In this document: positions 51,945 through 60,866 of the stretch, piece after piece
Numbering within the stretch: the first letter of the stretch is position 1
Layout: every line of letters starts with the position of its first letter
Source of the DNA: Paenibacillus puerhi
GTDB taxonomy: Bacteria > Bacillota > Bacilli > Paenibacillales > NBRC-103111
Assembly: GCF_009846885.1 (NCBI RefSeq)
Contig: NZ_WUWM01000018.1
Span: 1 to 64,000, forward strand
DNA: 64,000 nt
Direction of reading: 5' to 3'
Translations under genes and position numbers: made by a program
The notes under the pieces: model-generated
Database searches by the model: none
Seen by the model: only the letters and a program-made list of their open reading frames with translations
Told to the model about the DNA's origin: nothing

Positions 51945-54900
51945 ATGAGTCGAACGCTTGTTTTTTATGATCCCGGGTTCCCTTATGCAGGTGAGCGGCC
52001 GTCTGCGGGCGCGCTGGAAAGCTTGCGTGCGCGCTATGCCGTGTCGGATGCCGGGGGACTGATCGAAGCGCTGGAAGCTGCGGACACGCTCGTACATTTG
52101 CACGGTCCCTATTTTCCGAAGGAGGCTTGGCCGGCTGTGCTGGCCCATCTGCGCCGCGGCAAGGGTCTGCTTGCGGTGGGCGGAGCCCCTTTCCGGATTC
52201 CCGTGTATGCGGAAGGCGGGAGCTGGATAAGCGAGCCCCAGCAGACAGCCTACCACCAGCAGCTGCAGATTCATGAGGCTTTGCCGATTGAGCCGTCGCC
52301 TATCCAGTCTTTGGTCTGTAATCCGGACATTCCTTTATTCCGCGGCCGGGAGGATCTATTCTCCGTAGAGCTGACCTACGGCCTCGTGCTGCATGTCACC
52401 CGCCACGACGATCAGCCGGGCCAGCTCGGCTCCGGCGGTCCGATGGATGCGCACTTCTATCCGCTGCTGAAGGGGCTCGGCCGGGAGCCGCTGCAGCGCG
52501 AGATAGCTGCGCCTGCCGTTCTGCTGGAGAATACGAAGGGGGACTTTGCCGGGGGACGCTGGATCTTTATTAATCAGCAGGTCGGGAGCCAGTTCTGGCA
52601 GCGCGGCGGCGTGGATGCGTTAGGAGAGTGGGCGGACTACACGAGCCGTGGCGTCACCGAGCTGTGGTTCAAGCCGAATTACGCTTCGTATGACCCCGGG
52701 GATAAAGCGACTCTTTCGATTCAAGCACAGCGGCTGGGGCCTCAGCGCCAGGAGAAGGCGGAATGGAGCTTCCGCATTCGCGTACGGAAGGCTGCATCGT
52801 CAGCCTGCGTCAAACCGGATCCCACGTTTGCTTATGAGGGAGGCGCTTTCATCCCGGTCTTCGACTCTGAGCTCGCCATGAACGTCGGCCAGGAGCTGCA
52901 GTTTGCGAAGGTACAGGTACCGACTGCGCTGGAAGCCGGATTTTACGTCGCCGAGTGTGAAGCCGTTTCTTCGGGGGGCGAGACCCGGGTGCTTCGCCAG
53001 GGCTTCTGGGGAATGGACCGCGAGCTGCTGCAGCAGGGCGAGATGATCTCATGCGATCGGGATTATTTCTGGAAGGACGGCAAGCCTCTCCCGATCGTGG
53101 GCATGACTTATATGACGAGCGATGTGGCCCGCAAATATTTATTTATGCCGAACACCGCGGTCTGGGACCGGGATATGGCGCAGATGAAGCGGGCCGGTAT
53201 CAATCTGATCCGTACCGGGATCTGGACAGCCTGGCGGCATGTGATGTTTGTGGACGGCCATGCGTACGAAGAGGTGCTGCGGGCGATCGATGCCTTCCTG
53301 CTGACGGCCAAGCGCTACGAGCTTGAGGTCACCTTCAATTTCTTCTCCTTCGCGCCGGAGACGTGGGAGGGCGCCAACCCGTACCTGGACCCTAGAAGCA
53401 TAGAAGCGCAGAAGCGCTTTATCGCGGCGATCGTATCCCGTCATGCGGAGACGAAGCATGTACATTGGGACTTGATCAACGAGCCTTCGATGTTCGATCC
53501 GAAGCGTGTCTTCGGGCAGGGGCCGCGTTCCAGCCATGACCGCTTTGAGCATCAAGCCTTTATCGCTTTCCTGAGGGAGCGCCATGGCTCCATCCGCACG
53601 CTTCAAGAACGCTGGAATATGACCCCGGACGAGCTGCCGGGCTTCGAGGCGGCCAAGCTGCCCGAACCGGATGACATCGGCTTCATGACGACGGAATCAC
53701 AGGCCAAGAAAAGCGGTCCCTGGCTTGACTATACGCTGTTCTCCATGGCCATGCATAATCGCTGGGCTTCGCAGCTGATCGATACGATCCGCGACATCCA
53801 GCCCGCTCAGCTCGTGACGGTCGGTCAGGATGAAGGACTCGGCGCGCAGCGGCCTTCCCCGTTCTTCTACGCCGAGGCGGTGGACTATACGACTGTGCAT
53901 TCCTGGTGGAAGATGGACGACCTCGTATGGGATAGCGTCTTCGCGAAGGACCCGCATAAACCCAATGTCGTCCAGGAAACGGGCATGATGTATGTGGAAA
54001 CGGCGGACGGAAAGGCGAAGCGAAGCGAGCTTGAGCTGCGCAATATGCTGGAGCGCAAGTATGCGTATGCGTTCTCGACCGGAGGCGCGGGAGCGATCCA
54101 GTGGATATGGAATACGAATTTCTATATGAACAACGTCAATGAGTCCAATATCGGGGCGCTGCGGGCGGACGGGACGGAGAAGCCGGAGGCTGAGGTGTCG
54201 TACGACTTCGGTTCGTTCATGGCAAGCATCCGGGAGCTGTTCGTAGGCCGAGAGCTGGAGGAGACGGCAGTCGTCTACCCGTACTCCAATGATTTCTCCA
54301 GCCGCCCGCTTGCAGGCGAGGCAACCACCCGGGCCATACGGACGCTGGCCCATGAGATGAACGTGCATCCCCGCGGACTGGGGGAGTATCATCTGGACTC
54401 GCTGGCAGCCGACAAGCCGCGCCTGATCCTCGTGCCCAGCGCGCACAGCTTTAGCGAGGCGGCGCTGCTGAAGCTGCTGGCCCATATCGAGGCCCACGGA
54501 GGTACGCTTCTCTTCACAGGCCCGATCGGGCTGGATGAATATTGGCGTCCGGTCGGGCGGCTGGAAGGGGAGCTGCAGGCGGGGCCGGTTACGAATCTGC
54601 TGCGCGAGGAACTCCTGGCCGTGGGAGAGAAGCTGTGGCCGGTGTCCTTCGGCGGACCAAGGATTGCCGATTCGGCCAAGCAGCTGACCAGAGGGGCCGG
54701 GAATGAACCATCCGGGACCGGACCCAGCGAGCTTCGGGAAGCCGCCATCGGACAAGGGCGCCTGCTCTGGTGCCCGCTGCCGGTAGAGCTGAACCACAGA
54801 ACGGATACCCTCCGAGCGGTTTATGAGTACGCCTTGCAGACGGCGGGAGTAAGCCGCGAGCTGGAGTGGCTGAACGGCGGAGAATTGCCTGGCGTCTACG

Positions 54901-55112
54901 GCAGGAAGCTGACCTTCGCTCAAGGCAGCTTGTTCATCTTCGTATCGGAGTACGGCTGCCCGGCGGAATTGTCTATCCGCGATCCGAAGACCGGCGTATC
55001 GTACACGTTCCGGCTGGAGAGCGAGCGTACGGTGATGTTTGCAGCGGATGCGAAGGGGAATCTGCTCGCAGTCTACCGACCGGATGAAGTGGAGATCACG
55101 GTTCAAGCGTAG
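51945..55112 (+). CDS. Large intracellular glycosidase, clan GH-A (beta-galactosidase-like)
   Basis: 1055 residues without a signal peptide. A beta-rich N-terminal region (1-350) is followed by a TIM barrel: VTFNFFSFAPETWEGANPY, acid/base Glu in HWDLINEPSMF (about residue 516), and a likely nucleophile Glu in NVVQETGMMY. The C-terminal quarter has a class I amidotransferase-like fold (PRLILVPSAHSFSEAALLKL, THGGTLLFTGP-type strand) as in the trimer-forming part of GH42 beta-galactosidases. It is much longer than GH42 (about 680), so I give only the clan. ATG 51945 has GGAGG about 10 bases upstream. The neighbouring LacI gene was probably adjacent before transposon insertion. Confidence 0.82.
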   Translation: MSRTLVFYDPGFPYAGERPSAGALESLRARYAVSDAGGLIEALEAADTLVHLHGPYFPKEAWPAVLAHLRRGKGLLAVGGAPFRIPVYAEGGSWISEPQQTAYHQQLQIHEALPIEPSPIQSLVCNPDIPLFRGREDLFSVELTYGLVLHVTRHDDQPGQLGSGGPMDAHFYPLLKGLGREPLQREIAAPAVLLENTKGDFAGGRWIFINQQVGSQFWQRGGVDALGEWADYTSRGVTELWFKPNYASYDPGDKATLSIQAQRLGPQRQEKAEWSFRIRVRKAASSACVKPDPTFAYEGGAFIPVFDSELAMNVGQELQFAKVQVPTALEAGFYVAECEAVSSGGETRVLRQGFWGMDRELLQQGEMISCDRDYFWKDGKPLPIVGMTYMTSDVARKYLFMPNTAVWDRDMAQMKRAGINLIRTGIWTAWRHVMFVDGHAYEEVLRAIDAFLLTAKRYELEVTFNFFSFAPETWEGANPYLDPRSIEAQKRFIAAIVSRHAETKHVHWDLINEPSMFDPKRVFGQGPRSSHDRFEHQAFIAFLRERHGSIRTLQERWNMTPDELPGFEAAKLPEPDDIGFMTTESQAKKSGPWLDYTLFSMAMHNRWASQLIDTIRDIQPAQLVTVGQDEGLGAQRPSPFFYAEAVDYTTVHSWWKMDDLVWDSVFAKDPHKPNVVQETGMMYVETADGKAKRSELELRNMLERKYAYAFSTGGAGAIQWIWNTNFYMNNVNESNIGALRADGTEKPEAEVSYDFGSFMASIRELFVGRELEETAVVYPYSNDFSSRPLAGEATTRAIRTLAHEMNVHPRGLGEYHLDSLAADKPRLILVPSAHSFSEAALLKLLAHIEAHGGTLLFTGPIGLDEYWRPVGRLEGELQAGPVTNLLREELLAVGEKLWPVSFGGPRIADSAKQLTRGAGNEPSGTGPSELREAAIGQGRLLWCPLPVELNHRTDTLRAVYEYALQTAGVSRELEWLNGGELPGVYGRKLTFAQGSLFIFVSEYGCPAELSIRDPKTGVSYTFRLESERTVMFAADAKGNLLAVYRPDEVEITVQA

Positions 55113-55122
55113 ACGACTTAAC

Positions 55123-55160
55123 GCCTCAGGATACCGGCCGATGCCGCGTACCTGAGGCTT
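55123..55160 (+). terminator. Hairpin after the glycosidase
   Basis: GCCTCAGG / CCTGAGGC with a GC-rich loop; no T-run, so this may be a weak terminator. Confidence 0.5.
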
Positions 55161-55303
55161 CCCGCCGTTCGTCAAGCTATGGCTGCTTGGCAGAGCTTGG
55201 ATTGTAGCCGAGGCGGGCATAGTTGACGTCGCTGTTCATAAAGCCTCCAACGGTCATTTCATGATATAATAGACCTCTATTTTCCGAAGCGGAGGTACAG
55301 GTT

Positions 55304-56398
55304 ATGTCTGTCATGGAGTGGACGATGCAGCTGGCGGAGCGGATCAGATGGACCGATATCGCAATCTCCGCAGGAATTATGCTTCTTTTTCTCGTGTTCC
55401 GGAAGCTGTTTACGAAGTACTTGTTTTCCTTCCTGGTGAAGAAGCTTCAGGGCGAGGGAGAGAAGGGAGTGTGGATGGAGGGGCTGGAGAAGCCGATCCG
55501 CCTGCTCTTCGTGGTCGTAGGTGCTTACCTTGCGGTGTCCAATCTTGTTCCTCTGCAAGCGGAATATCGGCCAAGTATGGACAAGCTGTTTCGCAGCGCG
55601 GGGATTGGCCTGGTCGGCTGGGGAATCTTCAATATTTCGGCCGTCTCGTCTCTTGTGCTGCTTGAGGGCGTCAGCAAAAGGGTCGGTCTGGATGACTCCA
55701 GTATGCTGATCCCGTTTTTATCGAGGGTGCTGAGGTTTGTGATTGTCCTGATCAGCGTTACGCTCATCGCCTCGGAGTGGGGCTTTAGCATCAACGGCCT
55801 GGTGGCCGGGATGGGACTCGGCAGTCTGGCTATCGCCCTGGCCGCCAAGGACACGCTGGGCAATATATTCGGGGGCATTGTCATTATTCTGGAGAAGCCC
55901 TTCGCCAAGAACGACTGGATTTTGACGCCCAGCGTAGAAGGATTTGTCGAGGATATTACCTTTCGCAGCACGCAGATCCGAACCTTTGCCGACTCGGTCG
56001 TTACCGTACCGAATGCGACGCTGGCCGCGCAGCCTATCACGAACTGGAGCCGGATGGGAAAGCGGCGCATATCCTTTACGCTGGGCGTCTCGCTGGATAC
56101 CGACCGGGATCGGCTGGCGATCGCCATAGCACGGATGGAGAACCTGCTCAGGCAGAGCGAGGATGTCGACCCGAAGACCATTATGGTCAAGTTTACCGAA
56201 TTCAATGAAAGCAGCCTGGGTATTTTCTTTTACTATTTCACCAAAACGACCGTCTGGGCGGAATACTTGACCGTGCGCCAGGAGATGAATCTCGCGATCA
56301 TGAAAATCTTGGAGGAAGAGGGCGTCAGATTGGCTTATCCATCCCAGCGCGTATTCCTGGAGGAGGCGGCTTATAGCGGGCAGCGGCTTCATGCTTAG
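55304..56398 (+). CDS. MscS-family mechanosensitive channel
   Basis: 364 residues with four to five membrane segments in the first 180. The pore helix region VAGMGLGSLAIALAAKDTLGN and the beta-domain motif PFAKNDWILTPSVEGFVEDITFRSTQIRTF are canonical MscS sequence, and the cytoplasmic alpha/beta part follows. It is longer at the N-terminus than E. coli MscS and similar to YbdG/YkuT-type channels. It releases solutes on hypo-osmotic shock. GGAGGTA precedes the ATG and a -10 TATAAT is at about 55265. Confidence 0.93.
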   Translation: MSVMEWTMQLAERIRWTDIAISAGIMLLFLVFRKLFTKYLFSFLVKKLQGEGEKGVWMEGLEKPIRLLFVVVGAYLAVSNLVPLQAEYRPSMDKLFRSAGIGLVGWGIFNISAVSSLVLLEGVSKRVGLDDSSMLIPFLSRVLRFVIVLISVTLIASEWGFSINGLVAGMGLGSLAIALAAKDTLGNIFGGIVIILEKPFAKNDWILTPSVEGFVEDITFRSTQIRTFADSVVTVPNATLAAQPITNWSRMGKRRISFTLGVSLDTDRDRLAIAIARMENLLRQSEDVDPKTIMVKFTEFNESSLGIFFYYFTKTTVWAEYLTVRQEMNLAIMKILEEEGVRLAYPSQRVFLEEAAYSGQRLHA

Positions 56399-56509
56399 CG
56401 TTCCGCTATAGGGGAGGGCCGGCACGCTGCATAATAGCTTCGACCCCCGTTCTATGCTACCATTAAGCGTATGGATGACCAACACCATGCGGGACGGAGT
56501 CTGCTATCT

Positions 56510-57388
56510 ATGAAAACATTCAAGAAATTTTATATCGAAATTACAAGCGTCTGCAATCTGGCCTGTTCGTTCTGCCCCCAGACCAAGCGGCAGGCGAACT
56601 TTATCAAGATCGACGCGTTCACGAAAATATTGGATGAGATCAAGCCTCATACGGATTCGATCTATCTTCATGTCAAAGGCGAGCCGCTGCTTCATCCCAA
56701 AATCGACCAATTGCTGGACCTGGCCCACGAACGCGGGTTCAAGGTCAACATCACGAGCAACGGCACCTTGCTGAACAAGGTTAAGCATAAGCTGCTCGGC
56801 AAGCCCGCACTGAGGCAGATGAACTTCTCTCTTCACAGCTTCGACGGACACGAAGGCTCTGTCGATAAGGAGGGGTACGTCTCCATGGTGCTGTCGTTTG
56901 CCAAGGAAGCGGTGGCTACCTCCAATATGCTGATCTCCTTCCGTCTGTGGAATCTGACCGAGGATAACGTGCTCAATGAGGAGCGCCAGCGCAACCGTGA
57001 GATTCTGGAGATGATCGAGCGTGACTTCGAGCTGGACTTTAAGATTGAGGAAAAGTTCAAGCGCGGCGGGGGGATCAAGCTAACCAAGCAGATTTACCTA
57101 AATCAGGATCATGAATTCAAATGGCCGGATTTGAAGGAAGAAGAGGATGAGGGCAAAGGCTTCTGCCACGGCCTGCGCAATCAGGCGGGCATTCTGGTGG
57201 ACGGCACCGTCATCCCCTGCTGTCTGGATGGGGAAGGCGTGATCAACCTGGGCAATATTCATGAGCAGCCGTTCTCGGAAATCATCGAAGGCGAGCGGGC
57301 CACGCGTATGTATGACGGCTTCTCCCGTCGGGAGGTTGTCGAAGAGCTGTGCCGGAAGTGCGGTTATCGAAGAAGGTTCGGTACTTAA
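56510..57388 (+). CDS. Radical SAM protein with SPASM-like C-terminal cysteines
   Basis: 292 residues. The [4Fe-4S]/SAM motif is CNLACSFCP (residues about 13-21). The core TIM-barrel elements are VKGEPLLHPKIDQLL and VNITSNGTLL. The C-terminal part carries CCLDGEG and CRKCGYRR, typical of a SPASM-type auxiliary cluster site (fewer Cys than in anSME). The substrate is not apparent: no RiPP precursor or quinohemoprotein is nearby. ATG 56510 is preferred; ATG 56471 would add 13 residues. It is convergent with the DoxX gene across a shared terminator. Confidence 0.88.
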   Translation: MKTFKKFYIEITSVCNLACSFCPQTKRQANFIKIDAFTKILDEIKPHTDSIYLHVKGEPLLHPKIDQLLDLAHERGFKVNITSNGTLLNKVKHKLLGKPALRQMNFSLHSFDGHEGSVDKEGYVSMVLSFAKEAVATSNMLISFRLWNLTEDNVLNEERQRNREILEMIERDFELDFKIEEKFKRGGGIKLTKQIYLNQDHEFKWPDLKEEEDEGKGFCHGLRNQAGILVDGTVIPCCLDGEGVINLGNIHEQPFSEIIEGERATRMYDGFSRREVVEELCRKCGYRRRFGT

Positions 57389-57408
57389 AGCCGTGCAGCG
57401 TGTTAGAG

Positions 57409-57448
57409 AACAAAGAAGCAGACGCCTTAGGGGCATCTGCTTCTTTGT
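57409..57448. terminator. Bidirectional terminator between radical SAM and DoxX genes
   Basis: Long stem AACAAAGAAGCAGA / TCTGCTTCTTTGTT with a G/C inner part; T-runs on both strands. Confidence 0.88.
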
Positions 57449-57489
57449 TTACTTTGGCTCTGGCTCTGGTTGGAACAAAGCCAGGCGTC

Positions 57490-58056
57490 TTAAAACTGCG
57501 TCGTATTAGCCTTTCCTGCCGCAGACTTGCGGCCCCATGGCGTTCCAAGGATCGGCAGCGCCCAGCGGTCCAGTCCGTACCAGCCCGCATTTTTCCATGC
57601 CAGCACCAGCCACGTCGCCAGAATGAACAGAATCGGGTTGGTGCTTAAGGTTCCCGCGAACAGGAAGCTGACGTTCATGACGCCCCCGAAGAAGGCAGCT
57701 ATGCCGGTCAGGAGTCCGAGGATCAAGCCCAGACCTACCAGTACTTCGCCGAAAGCGACGAGGTATCCGAACACCTTCGCATTCGGAAGCACGAAGTTCT
57801 CCAGGAAGCCGGCGTACCAGCCGGTGACATCCTTGCCGGCCTCGGCCTTGGCCAAGGCGCCTTTCACGAAGCCTTGCAGGGCAGAGCCTGCTTGATCCCC
57901 CGTCCAGGCCGGGCTTGTGACCTTCTTCCAGCCTGCGGTAAGCCAGGCGTAGCCGACATAGAGCCGGATCACGAGCCAGATAAGTCCTGCTTTCGTGCTG
58001 CTGAACAGAAAATTCGATACGGGGTTTTCCGGGATAATGATTTCATTTTTTGCCAT
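57490..58056 (-). CDS. DoxX-family membrane protein
   Basis: 188 residues with four membrane segments: about 24-46 (VIRLYVGYAWLTAGWKKV), 95-115, 117-140 and 142-162. The FGEVLVGLGLILGLLTG and FLLATWL-type sequence are typical of DoxX/thiosulfate-quinone-oxidoreductase-like proteins (for example CatD). It has an unusual insert of about 45 residues between segments 1 and 2, as in the DoxX/DoxD long form. It probably transfers electrons or acts with a quinone-linked oxidoreductase at the membrane. AGGGAGG precedes the ATG at 58056. An FNR-like site lies upstream. Confidence 0.9.
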   Translation of the reverse strand: MAKNEIIIPENPVSNFLFSSTKAGLIWLVIRLYVGYAWLTAGWKKVTSPAWTGDQAGSALQGFVKGALAKAEAGKDVTGWYAGFLENFVLPNAKVFGYLVAFGEVLVGLGLILGLLTGIAAFFGGVMNVSFLFAGTLSTNPILFILATWLVLAWKNAGWYGLDRWALPILGTPWGRKSAAGKANTTQF

Positions 58057-58145
58057 GCGAGTAACCTCCCTGAAGGAATGTGATAAGCGTTCCTTGCTGT
58101 TTTCATTTTATTAAGGTCATTGTAACCTGAGAATCTAATTGTTGT

Positions 58146-58161
58146 TGTGATACTTATCACA
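58146..58161. promoter_or_regulatory. FNR/CRP-type operator upstream of the DoxX gene
   Basis: TGTGATACTTATCACA fits TGTGA-N6-TCACA exactly and is centred about 97 bases before the DoxX start. It suggests oxygen- or redox-dependent control (Fnr), or a Rex-like site. Confidence 0.6.
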
Positions 58162-58375
58162 GGGGCCGAGAACTTGCTTCGACTTGTCATGTACGTATCA
58201 TTACCCCCAATTCGCCGCTCCCGCCGCAGACCGAACGACTGCTTATTTCATAGTATCGGAAAAAGGGGCAGGAAGCTGAATAGGCAGGGGTTTTCAGAAA
58301 ATTTTCAGAAACTTTCTGAAAATGTATATTGTCACTTTATACGTGGTCGTGATAAAATTCACTTACAAGAATATG

Positions 58376-58514
58376 AACCTTCGGGGCAGGGTGCAATTCC
58401 CTACCGGCGGTGAAGATACGTACGTGTATCGCAGCCCGCGACTCCCGGCCTTTCGGCTGGGACTGACTTGGTGGAACTCCAAGGCCGACGGTATAGTCCG
58501 GATGAGAGAAGGTA
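58376..58514 (+). ncRNA. FMN riboswitch (RFN element)
   Basis: The conserved RFN blocks occur in order: CTTCGGGGCAGGGTGCAATT, CCCTACCGGCGGT, the variable arm, CAGCCCGCGACTCCCGG, GGTGGAACTCC and CGACGGTATAGTCCGGATGA. It binds FMN and shuts off the next gene when flavin is plentiful. Confidence 0.95.
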
Positions 58515-58558
58515 AAAGAACAGCTGTTAAAAAGTCCTTTTTGACAGGTTTGTTTGAC

Positions 58559-58600
58559 GATGCCCCCGCCTGAGCGATCAGCGGGGGCATTGTCTCTTTC
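58559..58600 (+). terminator. Expression-platform hairpin of the FMN riboswitch
   Basis: ATGCCCCCGC / GCGGGGGCAT with an inner CTGA/TCAG pair, then TGTCTCTTTC. It lies 50-80 bases before the TTG start of the transporter gene. It probably acts as the intrinsic terminator that competes with an antiterminator. Confidence 0.7.
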
Positions 58601-58640
58601 AGGAGGTTCAATTCAAAACATTCCTCAGGAGGTTTTTGAA

Positions 58641-59618
58641 TTGGAGAACGTATTCGATCTTCGCACCAAAACGATGAAGCTTAAGTCGACCATGAGCCGC
58701 GAGATTCACGGCATCTGGTATGTCGCCCTCGGCGCGACGCTGTGGGGGCTTGATCCGCTTTTCCGCATTTTGCTGCTGAAAAGCTTCACATCGGCCCAAA
58801 TCGTGTTTATCGAGCATCTGCTGCTGGCCTGCTATGCGCTGCCTGTATTTCTGATGTACCGGCGCACGCTGCTCGGCAAGCTGACCCTCGGCGTGATCGG
58901 GGCACTGCTGTTCATCTCGTGGGGAGGCTCTGCGGTCGCTACGATGCTCTTCACCTCGGCCTTTGCCCATGGCAATGCCAATGCGGTGCTGCTGCTGCAG
59001 AAGCTGCAGCCGCTCTTCGCCATTATCCTGGCGCGCGCGCTGCTGAAGGAGGCTCTGCCCTCCCGCTTCTTCACTTATATCGTGCTGGCACTTATGGGGA
59101 CGTACCTGCTGACCTTCGGCTTCTCCGCTCCGTCGCTCGGCCTTCATGATCTGGCGACGCAAAGCTGCTTGTTCTCGATATTGGCAGCTTTATTGTGGGG
59201 CGGCTCAACGGTGATGGGCAAATATTTGCTTCAGAAGGATCTGAGCTTTCATCTGGTCACTTCGCTTCGCTTCCTGTTCGCTATCCCGCTGCTCGCCGTG
59301 GTGCTTTTCGCCGGAGGAGATACGTGGCAGGTTCAAGGAAGCGGGGCAGCCTTGACGCTTATGGCGGTCAACCTGCTCTTCCAGGCCTTCTTTCCCGGGC
59401 TGCTCAGCATGCTTCTGTACTATAAAGGCTTATCCTCCACCAAGGCGGTATATGCGACGCTGGCGGAGTTATCATTCCCCGCCGTCGGCGTACTGATCAA
59501 CTGGCTTGCCTTCGATCAGGCGTTGACGCTCGGGCAGCTGGCGGGCTTCCTGCTGATCTGGTCCACGCTGCTCCTTATGAGCCGTCCCGGTCAGGCGAAG
59601 ACTGCGGCCGCCCAGTAA
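58641..59618 (+). CDS. EamA-type DMT transporter under FMN riboswitch control (putative riboflavin/flavin transporter)
   Basis: About 325 residues, ten membrane segments, two EamA repeats (IWYVALGATLWGLDP starts the first; LFSILAALLWGGSTVMGKYL starts the second). The TTG at 58641 is chosen because AGGAGG lies seven bases ahead; the frame open back to 58554 would start inside the riboswitch hairpin. DMT/EamA proteins transport many metabolites; the FMN riboswitch makes a flavin or flavin-precursor substrate likely, as for RibN-type EamA carriers of Proteobacteria. Paenibacillus normally imports riboflavin with RibU. Confidence 0.85.
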   Translation: MENVFDLRTKTMKLKSTMSREIHGIWYVALGATLWGLDPLFRILLLKSFTSAQIVFIEHLLLACYALPVFLMYRRTLLGKLTLGVIGALLFISWGGSAVATMLFTSAFAHGNANAVLLLQKLQPLFAIILARALLKEALPSRFFTYIVLALMGTYLLTFGFSAPSLGLHDLATQSCLFSILAALLWGGSTVMGKYLLQKDLSFHLVTSLRFLFAIPLLAVVLFAGGDTWQVQGSGAALTLMAVNLLFQAFFPGLLSMLLYYKGLSSTKAVYATLAELSFPAVGVLINWLAFDQALTLGQLAGFLLIWSTLLLMSRPGQAKTAAAQ

Positions 59619-59731
59619 GCCGCAAAGGCCCTTCGCTTCATCGTCTAGGGCATCGGGTAATGAGGAGGAAGGCAGCTGCTCTCTTAGGAAGCGAAGCAGG
59701 CCACCTTTATACCAGGAGGTGTCGGGAGTAA

Positions 59732-60109
59732 ATGAACGATATAAGAGCCACAGCGGCCAAGTCCAATGAGCGGCTTACGGCCGATAAGCAGGGCAACAGC
59801 TATGTTTTGCAAGGAATAAACGGCAAGGTCGGGGAAGTGACTTACCGGCTTGTCGATGCAGACACCTGGGTTATCGACCATACGCAAGTCGATCCCGCTT
59901 ATCAGGGGCGCGGCCTGGGCAGGCAGCTGCTGGATCTGGTCGTCGATGAGGCAAGGGAGAAGGGAAGGAAGATCATCCCTTCCTGCTCGTACGCCCTCTC
60001 GGTATTCCAGGAGCATCCGGAGTATGCCGACGTCTGGGAGAAGGAGAGGTCGGGAGCGGAGTACTCCGATCCGTACAGCTCCGGAAGCGCCACCTCCTCC
60101 GGCCAGTAG
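59732..60109 (+). CDS. Small GNAT-family acetyltransferase (YjdJ-like)
   Basis: 125 residues, a compact GNAT domain: GEVTYRLVDADTWVIDHTQV, acetyl-CoA loop YQGRGLGRQLLDLVVDEAREKG and SCSYALSVFQEHPEY. This is the short YjdJ/YidJ-type GNAT. AGGAGGTG precedes the ATG. The C-terminal 15 residues are a Ser/Gly-rich tail. Substrate unknown. Confidence 0.9.
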   Translation: MNDIRATAAKSNERLTADKQGNSYVLQGINGKVGEVTYRLVDADTWVIDHTQVDPAYQGRGLGRQLLDLVVDEAREKGRKIIPSCSYALSVFQEHPEYADVWEKERSGAEYSDPYSSGSATSSGQ

Positions 60110-60239
60110 CCGGGGGGAGGCCGTCTATCGGCCTTCCGATGCAAGCGGTCCGGGGCCCGGTCCCGGCGGCGGGTAGCCTGTCTGCCTTGCCTTGCGTTAT
60201 CCGGTAGGTTATGTTACAGTGAGTCTAACCATTATAGAA

Positions 60240-60311
60240 CACCTAATTCACATACTTGTACGAGGTTATCATTTGTTGGATGGAACCTTGCACGGTATGT
60301 GATTTTTTTTC
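60240..60311 (+). ncRNA. Possible structured leader or small RNA ending in a T-run
   Basis: TTCACATAC at about 60247-60255 pairs with GTATGTGA at about 60296-60303, and an inner pair CGAGGTT/AACCTTG is enclosed; TTTTTTTT follows directly. A -10-like TATAGA lies at about 60234. It may be a long-stem terminator for the GNAT gene or an attenuated leader of the cold-induced ydjO gene. Confidence 0.4.
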
Positions 60312-60397
60312 GCCGGAGCTCCGGCCGGGAGCTTGGTTTTAGGAGGCGCATAGTTGAATGCGATCCAGGCCCAAGCCAGCTGCGAGTCTACGAAGGC

Positions 60398-60434
60398 AAG
60401 CTGCCCTGAACCAATGTTTGGGGCAGCTTTCATT
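60398..60434 (+). terminator. Second hairpin before ydjO
   Basis: AAGCTGCCC / GGGCAGCTT with TTCATTT after it. Between this and the previous hairpin a TTG-started 39-codon frame (60354 on, with TAGGAGG upstream) runs through to overlap the ydjO start as ATGA; it may be a leader peptide or chance. Confidence 0.6.
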
Positions 60435-60469
60435 TATTTAGAGACGATAAACCTAAGGGGGAATGGATC

Positions 60470-60700
60470 ATGAATTTTAGAAAGCGATCGCTTGAGGATA
60501 TTCCGGAAGAAACGACGGCAATCTGGGCCTGCAGCCGTGAGGGCTGCAAGGGGTGGATGCGGGATAACTTCGCTTTTGCCGTAGCGCCGACATGTGTGCT
60601 TTGCGGAGATTTGCTGGTAGGCCAAATGAAAATGCTGCCCATTATCGTGAACACCAATCGTAATCTCAAGTCACTCAAAAAAGGCGTGCAAATTTCTTAA
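60470..60700 (+). CDS. ydjO: YdjO-like cold-inducible small zinc-ribbon protein
   Basis: 76 residues resembling B. subtilis YdjO: IWACSREGCKGWMRDNF and APTCVLCGD carry two CxxC-like pairs (CSREGC and CVLC), a short zinc-ribbon. AAGGGGG precedes the ATG at 60470. The long structured upstream region (60240-60470) fits post-transcriptional cold control. Function is unknown in the family. Confidence 0.85.
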   Translation: MNFRKRSLEDIPEETTAIWACSREGCKGWMRDNFAFAVAPTCVLCGDLLVGQMKMLPIIVNTNRNLKSLKKGVQIS

Positions 60701-60866
60701 CTACTTGCTTATGTTTGATAAGGGATCGGTAGATCAATCCATAGACATTATTTTGCCGCTCGGCTTGAACGTTAATATCGGGAGTTGATACAGGAAAGAG
60801 TACCGGAAGTGATACAAGTAACATTACCAGCGGGTTATACGTTTAAGGAGTAAGGAGTGTGATATA

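Noticed and set aside
53697-55220. 507-codon minus-strand frame
   Set aside because: Antisense shadow of the large glycosidase in GC-rich sequence; no motif and low-complexity composition.
56510-57388. Radical SAM protein as maturase (anSME) for the sulfatase at 25656
   Set aside because: The motif is CNLACSFCP and there are too few C-terminal cysteines for the two extra clusters of anSME; also 30 kb away.
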